From NCBI GenBank assembly GCA_016297805.1, contig JAEDFX010000006.1, positions 1 through 47,885 on the forward strand: DNA of 47,885 nucleotides, read 5' to 3'. The notes under the pieces were generated by a model. It ran no database searches. It was not told where the DNA came from and saw only the letters and a list, made by a program, of their open reading frames with translations. This document shows positions 40,157 through 45,348 of the stretch, piece by piece. Made by a program: the position numbers and the translations under genes. Numbering within the stretch: position 1 is the stretch's first letter; the number at the start of each line of letters is the position of its first letter. This DNA is from Treponema sp. GTDB lineage: Bacteria > Spirochaetota > Spirochaetia > Treponematales > Treponemataceae.

Positions 40157-40516
40157 ATGGCAATTTTAACCGGAAACAACAAAACAGAAAAAAAACCAAC
40201 AATGACCGCAAACACAATCAGCCCTGCAATGCACCAACAGCTTCAGAGCATAATTGAAAGCGGTAAAGACAATGAGACAGTCTCAAAAAAAACAACAAAA
40301 CCAAAAGAACCAAAACGCGACAATTCCGATGCACTTATGCTTCGCCTCCCTAAAGGCGAGCGTCAGGCATTCAAAGTTTTCTGTGCAGAAAAAGGCACAG
40401 ACATGACAAGCTTTATTTATGCCTGCATGGACTTTGTCCGCTATGGAACAGAAGAGGGTTATATTCAGGTTTCAAAAGGCGGAGTCAAGCTTCTAAAATC
40501 AAAAATAATGGAGTAG
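40157..40516 (+). CDS. ParG/CopG-like RHH centromere-binding protein (putative)
   Basis: 119 residues: a flexible Lys/Thr-rich N-terminus (about 1-56) and a C-terminal RHH-like region (DALMLRLPKGERQAFKVFCA, then GTDMTSFIYACMDFVRY). A basic tail plus RHH is the ParG layout; the tail may stimulate ParA ATPase. Its place between parA and rep fits a partition role. ParB-type HTH motifs are absent. Confidence 0.68.
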   Translation: MAILTGNNKTEKKPTMTANTISPAMHQQLQSIIESGKDNETVSKKTTKPKEPKRDNSDALMLRLPKGERQAFKVFCAEKGTDMTSFIYACMDFVRYGTEEGYIQVSKGGVKLLKSKIME

Positions 40517-40519
40517 GGC

Positions 40520-41458
40520 ATGAACAAAGAATTATTTTCATTACTACAGCCAGAAGAAGAAAAGCACCTCCGCTCATACATTCCAAGTCCTTTCATTGTC
40601 GCAGGATTACCTGCCCGCGATGTAAAGAACCTTCCTTTCCAGCGTAAATACAACGACATAACATTGACCCTCAACGGCCTGAACCATGTACCCTACGGGA
40701 GATATGGCAGACTGCTGCTAACTATATTGACTACCCATGCCGTGTTAAGCAAGAATTCAGGAGAAGAGACCGCAAAGATTGAATACAAATCACTGTCTAA
40801 TCTCCTCAAGGAACTTCAGCTTCCGCGCTCAAGGGGAAAGGACATAAGGGAACAACTGGAATACTTTTCCAAGGCAGCATTTCTATTTGAAGAAACAAAA
40901 TCAATAAAGACAAAAAACCAGGTATTCAAGGATTTATTCAGCGAGCTTGAATTCAGGGAACTGCAGGAAGAAGTAAAGGCAACCAAAGTTTCAACCGGAA
41001 TGATACCGTTCATGTCGGAATTCCAGTGCATAGATGTACAGTCAGAAAATGCAAAGAATACCGCTGCCATATCTATAAGACTTTCAGCGGAATTCACCCG
41101 TTATTCAAGGGAACATTCAGTTCCTATCGACTATACAGTATACAAGGAAATAACAAGTGCAATCGGCAAGGATCTGTATTCATGGCTCATGTACAGATGT
41201 AACAGTTTGTGTGACAAACAGGAAATCTTCATTCCGCAGGAAGCCTTGATTGAACAGTTCATGCCGGTAGAAGAGGGTAGTGCAAGGAACCAGGAATGGC
41301 GCAACTATGACTACATCAAGGAACGCATCAAAGAAATAAAACTTAAATATTGTCCTGAACTGAATGTTTCCTTCGCCGATTACGGAATCAAGCTCAGAAA
41401 GAGCAACCTTCCCAATTTAAAAAGTCAATACTATGTTCTTGTAACATCAAACCTGTAA
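40520..41458 (+). CDS. Plasmid replication initiator (RepA_C type)
   Basis: 312 residues. PYGRYGRLLLTILTTHAVLS, IEYKSLSNLLKELQLPRSRG, DIREQLEYFSKAAFLFE and DYTVYKEITSAIGKDLYSWL match plasmid-encoded RepA initiators with paired winged-helix domains. It would bind the iterons just downstream (41519-41872) to start plasmid replication. The gene is separated by 3 nt from the RHH gene. Codon composition appears slightly richer in G than neighbouring early genes. Confidence 0.82.
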   Translation: MNKELFSLLQPEEEKHLRSYIPSPFIVAGLPARDVKNLPFQRKYNDITLTLNGLNHVPYGRYGRLLLTILTTHAVLSKNSGEETAKIEYKSLSNLLKELQLPRSRGKDIREQLEYFSKAAFLFEETKSIKTKNQVFKDLFSELEFRELQEEVKATKVSTGMIPFMSEFQCIDVQSENAKNTAAISIRLSAEFTRYSREHSVPIDYTVYKEITSAIGKDLYSWLMYRCNSLCDKQEIFIPQEALIEQFMPVEEGSARNQEWRNYDYIKERIKEIKLKYCPELNVSFADYGIKLRKSNLPNLKSQYYVLVTSNL

Positions 41459-41479
41459 AATTGAACTGTCATTTATTTC

Positions 41480-41502
41480 ATTGTCGGGCTCGACCCGACA
41501 AT
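41480..41502. terminator. GTCGGG palindrome after repA
   Basis: ATTGTCGGG-CTCGA-CCCGACAAT, a second copy of the 38827 repeat. No clear T-run follows, so termination is less sure. Confidence 0.55.
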
Positions 41503-41518
41503 ATCATTCCCAAAAGAT

Positions 41519-41872
41519 GTTACACTTTCTGTGACGTTATCCACATATCAACATCATCTACTATTTGTTTTAAATAAACTATTTGTTTCTTTTTGAATAT
41601 ATAGAAGAAATTACACAAACTGTAGCACTTTATCACATAAAATGTTATTCACTAATAATAACGTCTATTTATTAAGACACATAATTCTATACATTATATA
41701 GAATTGTATCTATTCTGCCGATTGTGGATAACGTCACACACACTGTAACTTCAATATGCGACTTATCCACATAATTTGTGGATAACTTCACACAAACTGT
41801 AACAAAAAAATGGTCCACAGGTATAAACCCATGAACCCACAAGGAGAAAATTTATGTCACAGAAAGTGTTAC
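41519..41872. other. Plasmid origin with composite DnaA-box/iteron repeats
   Basis: Three 27-bp repeats of the form TGTGGATAAC-KTCACANANA-STGTAAC at 41519-41545 (-), 41723-41749 (+) and 41777-41803 (+). Each begins with a perfect DnaA box. Half repeats without the box lie at 41611-41626 and 41856-41872, and an extra TTATCCACA at 41763-41771. An AT-rich stretch between the first and second repeats may be the unwinding element. The RepA gene is directly upstream. Confidence 0.85.
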
Positions 41873-41898
41873 ATTATACATTAAGCGGTCGGGAATAA
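41854..41898 (+). CDS. Possible 14-aa peptide in the origin
   Basis: AAGGAGAAAA precedes ATG 41854, encoding MSQKVLHYTLSGRE. It overlaps the last half iteron. Could be a leader peptide; or the purine run may be chance. Confidence 0.25.
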   Translation: MSQKVLHYTLSGRE

Positions 41899-41936
41899 CT
41901 TAATATAATGTACCTTCTGTCCACTTCTGTATAAAA

Positions 41937-42272
41937 TTATTTCTTCCCCTGAATTGCCGTGACAATCAGCCCTGCAATAATAGCAACAATTCCAAAAACA
42001 CTGCTGATAATCATAGTCATAGTGTTCTCGGCAAATCCAAGGAATCCAAGAGCAAATGCACCGGCACCAATTAAAACCAAACCTACCACAGAAACCCAGA
42101 GCTTCTTTGCCGTGTCGCGCTTACCCCAAAGAGTTGCAGCCGCAAGCCCGGCACCAAACATAGTAACGGCAAAACCGCTAATGTCTGCAAGAGCGAAATT
42201 TCCAAGATAGGAAACCACAACACCGGCAACAATCAAAATAATTGCCGCAATCAAAAAGAAATTCTTTTTCAT
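41937..42272 (-). CDS. Holin-like membrane protein, 111 aa
   Basis: Four hydrophobic helices (FLIAAIILIVAGVVVSYLG, ISGFAVTMFGAGLAAATLW, LWVSVVGLVLIGAGAFALG, MIISSVFGIVAIIAGLIVTA), basic C-terminus. It follows the other holin-like gene under the same late promoter. It could be a holin or antiholin; family not recognised. AGGAGGAA precedes the start. Confidence 0.6.
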   Translation of the reverse strand: MKKNFFLIAAIILIVAGVVVSYLGNFALADISGFAVTMFGAGLAAATLWGKRDTAKKLWVSVVGLVLIGAGAFALGFLGFAENTMTMIISSVFGIVAIIAGLIVTAIQGKK

Positions 42273-42281
42273 TTCTTCCTC

Positions 42282-42605
42282 CTATTTGTCATCCTGAACT
42301 TGATTCAGGATCTCTTTATCTCCAGCGACCCCAGCCGCCTTATTCCCAATTCTCTTAATCACCGCCTGGAACGTCTGCACAATCGTCTGATAACCAATCT
42401 GGCACACCGCAACAGTCAAAGCACTTCCAATAACCCAAGCCGGAAGATACAAGACCGATGCATAACAACCCACGGCAAGCGGAATCATAATCACCGCATA
42501 AAGCCACTTTTTCTCAGTCTTAAAAAAACTCTTCAAAGTCTCAATCAGACCCACACAGGCACAAGCTGCCAGAACCACATTCTGCCACAAGACATCAAAT
42601 TCCAT
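42282..42605 (-). CDS. Putative holin, 107 aa
   Basis: Start at 42605 (MEFDVLWQNVV), with GAGGTG upstream. Two to three membrane helices (VVLAACACVGLIETLKSFF, LYAVIMIPLAVGCYASVLY, WVIGSALTVAVCQIGYQTIV) and a charged tail. The last residues, KEILNQVQDDK, come from a dispersed-type palindrome, so the end of the gene has been replaced by repeat sequence. It would release the CHAP endolysin at lysis. Confidence 0.68.
   Translation of the reverse strand: MEFDVLWQNVVLAACACVGLIETLKSFFKTEKKWLYAVIMIPLAVGCYASVLYLPAWVIGSALTVAVCQIGYQTIVQTFQAVIKRIGNKAAGVAGDKEILNQVQDDK
42287..42312. repeat. Dispersed-type palindrome within the holin gene end
   Basis: GTCATCCTGAACTTGATTCAGGATC; second copy of the 38105 element. 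It encodes the holin's C-terminal residues. Confidence 0.65.
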
Positions 42606-42621
42606 ATTCACCTCATTTTCG

Positions 42622-42655
42622 ATGATAAAATTCAAAATCTAAAAATGCTATTTAC
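42622..42655 (-). promoter_or_regulatory. Late promoter, GTAAATAGCA class, copy 5
   Basis: GTAAATAGCA (42655-42646), 18 nt, TATCAT (42627-42622), then a short leader with GAGGTG before ATG 42605. Five nt after the -10 lies ATGAGGTGA, a two-codon start-stop frame. Confidence 0.75.
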
Positions 42656-42675
42656 AAGAACAAAAAAAAATCGCT

Positions 42676-42694
42676 GGTTGAGCCTGTCGAAACC
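42676..42694. repeat. GGTTGAGCCTGTCGAAACC repeat
   Basis: Imperfect palindrome of the GGTTGAGC...GTCGAAACC kind, which I recall as a dispersed repeat in several bacterial genomes including Treponema. Confidence 0.55.
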
Positions 42695-42705
42695 ACCACA
42701 AAAAG

Positions 42706-42737
42706 TTATCCACAATTTGTGGATAAATTGTGGATAA
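42706..42737. other. Second cluster of three DnaA boxes
   Basis: TTATCCACA (42706-42714), TGTGGATAA (42718-42726) and TGTGGATAA (42729-42737), the first two forming a perfect palindrome. About 0.9 kb from the iterons, between holin and small-gene regions. May aid origin function or regulate the neighbouring promoters through DnaA. Confidence 0.75.
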
Positions 42738-42821
42738 CTTCGACAAAACGAAAAAAGAAAAATAAAAAATATTACAAAACAATAAAAAAAAGCCCAAAGC
42801 ACAAGCAAGGCGACCCAAAAA

Positions 42822-43007
42822 TCAAAGCCCAAGACTCAAAGAAATCTGCTGGAACTTCTCCTGCAGCTGAAGCCCCAAGGCTCTCACCGCTTCAGCCCCA
42901 AGATCATCATCATCCGAATACCCGCGCATAAGAGAGCAGACCGCCATTCCCTCATTTATTGCAACATGCACCTCGTCCAGATCAACTTTTTCTTCAATTT
43001 TCTCCAT
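42822..43007 (-). CDS. Hypothetical protein, 61 aa
   Basis: Acidic helical protein (EKIEEKVDLDEVHVAINEGM; AVRALGLQLQEKFQQIS) with a strong AAAGGAG site upstream. Unrecognised. It lies upstream of the holin promoter on the same strand. Confidence 0.6.
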   Translation of the reverse strand: MEKIEEKVDLDEVHVAINEGMAVCSLMRGYSDDDDLGAEAVRALGLQLQEKFQQISLSLGL

Positions 43008-43161
43008 AATTTCTCCTTTTACAAAACGATTAAATAAATTAAATAATTTTGTGTTTTGTATATTTTATACATTTTTATAAAATAAATAAATAGGAAAATT
43101 GCAATCCCACCAACACTCCCAGTCAAAAAACAAAAAAATATAAAAAAAATATGAATTACTA

Positions 43162-43228
43162 TTGACAATTCAAAACAAAAGATGTATATTATAACCATAA
43201 GGCAGGAACGACAGCCTGCAAGGAGTAA
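43162..43228 (+). promoter_or_regulatory. Early promoter plus conserved leader hairpin, copy 2
   Basis: TTGACA (43162-43167), 17 nt, TATATT (43185-43190), hairpin GCAGG-AACGACAG-CCTGC (43202-43219), AAGGAGTAAAA, ATG 43233. Confidence 0.85.
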
Positions 43229-43232
43229 AATC

Positions 43233-43370
43233 ATGAAAACATTACCACTAGAAAAACAAATTGAACTTGCAGAAAAAATGAAAAAAAATTTCAGCAATTC
43301 AAAAAATGAAAATCTTAAAAAAATTATAGATAAAATCTTAAATAAAAAATTGCAAGAACTTAATAAATAA
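43233..43370 (+). CDS. Hypothetical protein, 45 aa
   Basis: Very Lys/Asn-rich helical protein (KQIELAEKMKKNFSNSKNEN). The start is set by the conserved leader. Unrecognised. Confidence 0.55.
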   Translation: MKTLPLEKQIELAEKMKKNFSNSKNENLKKIIDKILNKKLQELNK

Positions 43371-43385
43371 CTTTCAAAAAAAAGA

Positions 43386-43430
43386 GCCCGGTTCCAAAAA
43401 TACGACAGTAAGGAACCGGGCGGAGTAAAA
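43386..43430 (+). promoter_or_regulatory. Leader hairpin, fourth relative of the ACGACAG family
   Basis: GCCCGGTTCC (43386-43395) pairs perfectly with GGAACCGGGC (43412-43421); the 16-nt loop contains ACGACAG, as in the three promoter-linked hairpins, and GGAGTAAAA follows at once. No start codon lies at normal distance; the next gene starts at 43473. Confidence 0.7.
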
Positions 43431-43472
43431 TCTACAACAGTAGAAATTAAAATAAGTATAAAGGAAACTGAG

Positions 43473-43673
43473 ATGGAAAATCAAGTACAAAAAAACACCC
43501 ACGGCGGCGCAAGACCAGGAGCCGGCAGAAAACGCCAAGACACCGAAGCCCGCAACAAAACAATAGCAATTTCAGGCACACCAACAGAAATAGAAACAAT
43601 CCGCCAGAAAGCAAAAGCATCAAGCAAAACAACCTCAAGATTTCTAATTGAACTAGCACTGGAGGAAAAATAA
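43473..43673 (+). CDS. Small GGARPGAGRK protein, putative DNA-binding
   Basis: 66 residues: HGGARPGAGRKRQDTEARNK, then AISGTPTEIETIRQKAKASS and TSRFLIELALEEK. Same class as 12582-12806, with the conserved 'GGARxGAGRK...ISRF(L/V)LE' layout. AAGGAA precedes the start. Possibly a plasmid-maintenance or transcription regulator. Confidence 0.7.
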   Translation: MENQVQKNTHGGARPGAGRKRQDTEARNKTIAISGTPTEIETIRQKAKASSKTTSRFLIELALEEK

Positions 43674-43674
43674 A

Positions 43675-43866
43675 ATGAAGAAATATTATGAAGATGTAAT
43701 AAATATCTTGGCAACAAAAATATTTAACAAAATTACTAAATATTGTGAAAAAAATGAAGTTGACCTAGGAAAATCACTCGACATTTTTATAAATCGTCTG
43801 GTAAAATTATCACCATATAATATTTATATACAAAAAAAAGACAACATAAATTTTGAGGAAAAATAA
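43675..43866 (+). CDS. Hypothetical protein, 63 aa
   Basis: Helical, Lys/Ile/Asn-rich (VINILATKIFNKITKYCEKN). Starts 2 nt after the previous stop with GGAGG in that gene's end, and its stop abuts the next ATG. Unrecognised. Confidence 0.55.
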   Translation: MKKYYEDVINILATKIFNKITKYCEKNEVDLGKSLDIFINRLVKLSPYNIYIQKKDNINFEEK

Positions 43867-44178
43867 ATGGAAACAGCAACAACAATCGCAGCCATTGCAG
43901 GACTTATTTTATCTATTTATTTAATTTTGATTATTTATGGAAATTTAATTAAAACTTTTATCTCTTATTTAAAATTGACAAAAGAAACTTATGAATATAA
44001 AAAGGTTATAGCTATTGCTACTGGAAATCAATTAAACCAATGGGCATACATTCACGGATTAGAACGAAACGAAAATGAAACCGACGAAGAATTAAGAATC
44101 AGAATTCTGTCAATCAGAAAAAAAAATGAAAAAAAACAAAAAAAATATTTTGAAATTACTATTGACAATTCAAAATAA
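43867..44178 (+). CDS. Single-pass membrane protein, 103 aa
   Basis: N-terminal membrane helix (TIAAIAGLILSIYLILIIYG) then a charged helical domain (ERNENETDEELRIRILSIRK). The last codons (YFEITIDNSK) are encoded by the promoter of the next gene, so the two overlap. Unrecognised. Confidence 0.55.
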   Translation: METATTIAAIAGLILSIYLILIIYGNLIKTFISYLKLTKETYEYKKVIAIATGNQLNQWAYIHGLERNENETDEELRIRILSIRKKNEKKQKKYFEITIDNSK

Positions 44179-44226
44179 AAGATGTATATTATAACCATAA
44201 GCGAGAACGACAGCTCGCAAGGAGTA
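44162..44226 (+). promoter_or_regulatory. Early promoter plus conserved leader hairpin, copy 3 with covariation
   Basis: TTGACA (44162-44167), 17 nt, TATATT (44185-44190), then GCGAG-AACGACAG-CTCGC (44201-44218). Relative to copies 1 and 2 two base pairs are exchanged (A-T to G-C and G-C to A-T) while the loop is unchanged. AAGGAGTAAAAC follows, then ATA rather than ATG. Confidence 0.88.
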
Positions 44227-44230
44227 AAAC

Positions 44231-44764
44231 ATAAATACAACAGAAAGAAACTACGCATGGTATGTAATGGACGGAAAAGAGGGAATCCTTTCTTTCATCG
44301 ACAACCCAAAACTTGCAGGAATTGAACCATACGAAGATGACGGTTCAATCGGCTTCTACCCATTCGACACAATCCCAGAAGGAACAGAAATTACAACAGA
44401 AGACGTATTTTTTGAATTATCAGACAGACAGGCCGGAGAGGCACACTCTGGATTTGCAATCGTGTATGAAGAAATTGTAAACCCTGAGAACGAACAGCGT
44501 CTTATATATGAATTCGTTGACAAAGATTGGTACGAAGATGATCTATTCGAGCGTATGCTCTGCACAGAAACTAGCCAATATTATAACTGGACTTCTGACA
44601 GAACAAAATTCATAGATTCACAATCAGAACAAGAAACAACAAAAGAAGAAGCAAAAGCAGAATGGGAAGAGATCTGTGCAGAATATAAAGGCAAAAACCA
44701 TTATTCAGAAGCTCCTGATTTTGAAGAAATATGGGAAACAATCGACTACAACAGAAACAGATAA
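44231..44764 (+). CDS. Strongly acidic protein, 177 aa, apparent AUA start
   Basis: In frame from ATA at 44231 (codons then read NTTERNYAWYVMDGKEG); the first ATG is at 44267, which has no ribosome-binding site and would remove the NYAWYV stretch. The conserved leader and AAGGAGTAAAA point to 44231. The protein is rich in Asp/Glu (YEDDGSIGFYPFD, VDKDWYEDDLFERM, DFEEIWETID), reminiscent of DNA-mimic antirestriction proteins, though no specific family is recognised. Ends at a strong terminator. Confidence 0.65.
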   Translation: MNTTERNYAWYVMDGKEGILSFIDNPKLAGIEPYEDDGSIGFYPFDTIPEGTEITTEDVFFELSDRQAGEAHSGFAIVYEEIVNPENEQRLIYEFVDKDWYEDDLFERMLCTETSQYYNWTSDRTKFIDSQSEQETTKEEAKAEWEEICAEYKGKNHYSEAPDFEEIWETIDYNRNR

Positions 44765-44777
44765 TTTATAAACCCAC

Positions 44778-44814
44778 AAAAAAGAGGCTCTTTCCCGGAA
44801 ATAGCCTCTTTTTT
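44778..44814. terminator. Bidirectional terminator
   Basis: AAAAAAGAGGCT (44778-44789) pairs with AGCCTCTTTTTT (44803-44814), 13-nt loop. Separates the plus-strand gene at 44231 from the minus-strand packaging unit. Confidence 0.9.
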
Positions 44815-44815
44815 G

Positions 44816-45010
44816 TTATTTCTCCATAAACCTTTTATCAATTTTCATCTGTCCAGTATCATAAAGCCACATCGTACAAATTATTTGAGGGAAAAACAAC
44901 AAAGAAACTGAACACAAAAAAGCCTTATATTTTTTATGTTTTTTTGCCAGTTTCCAAATTTCAGGAACATCTTTTATTTGCTGTAAATAATAATTCTTAA
45001 AACTAATCAT
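44816..45010 (-). CDS. Small membrane protein, 64 aa
   Basis: One likely membrane segment (AFLCSVSLLFFPQIICTMWL) with a basic N-terminal half. Last gene of the packaging unit, directly after the ASCH-like gene (no gap). Unrecognised. Confidence 0.5.
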   Translation of the reverse strand: MISFKNYYLQQIKDVPEIWKLAKKHKKYKAFLCSVSLLFFPQIICTMWLYDTGQMKIDKRFMEK

Positions 45011-45313
45011 CTATTTCTCCAGTCTAAAATGAATGGCATAAACTTTTTTATCAATTTTCAAATCAGTATTTATTCCATCAACTATTTCAATCTTGGTTAG
45101 CCATGCTGTTAAGTATTCTTTTGTATAACCAAGCCTTAATTTACACAAAAAACAACCAACATCTATTTCTATAGGGCAATACAATTCGCCATGTACGCCA
45201 AATATTGAAATTAGTCGTGTAGTCCAATAATCTTTGACTTCCCGATATTCAACAGTCTTTTCACCATTTTTAATCTTCTCATACCATTCTTTTTTCAACG
45301 GAAATATCAACAT
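45011..45313 (-). CDS. ASCH-domain-like protein, 100 aa
   Basis: FPLKKEWYEKIKNGEKTVEYRE at the start and a central beta region fit the ASCH/PUA-like fold, in which the 'W..I..G.K..E.R' pattern lines the RNA- or nucleotide-binding cleft. Members are often near phage terminases. Possibly binds RNA or modified nucleosides. Its ribosome-binding site lies in the second copy of an 18-bp tandem repeat. Confidence 0.7.
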   Translation of the reverse strand: MLIFPLKKEWYEKIKNGEKTVEYREVKDYWTTRLISIFGVHGELYCPIEIDVGCFLCKLRLGYTKEYLTAWLTKIEIVDGINTDLKIDKKVYAIHFRLEK

Positions 45314-45348
45314 TTATTTCTCCTTCACAATTTATTTCTCCTTCACAA
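45313..45348 (-). repeat. Perfect 18-bp tandem duplication at the end of the large terminase
   Basis: TTGTGAAGGAGAAATAAA (minus strand) occurs twice in a row. One copy encodes the last residues of the terminase (VKEK and stop), the other supplies AAGGAG for the ASCH-like gene. Confidence 0.85.

Noticed and set aside
43019..43297. Minus-strand hydrophobic 92-codon frame
   Set aside because: It covers the conserved promoter, hairpin and start of the plus-strand gene at 43233, and its hydrophobicity comes from reading A-rich DNA in reverse.
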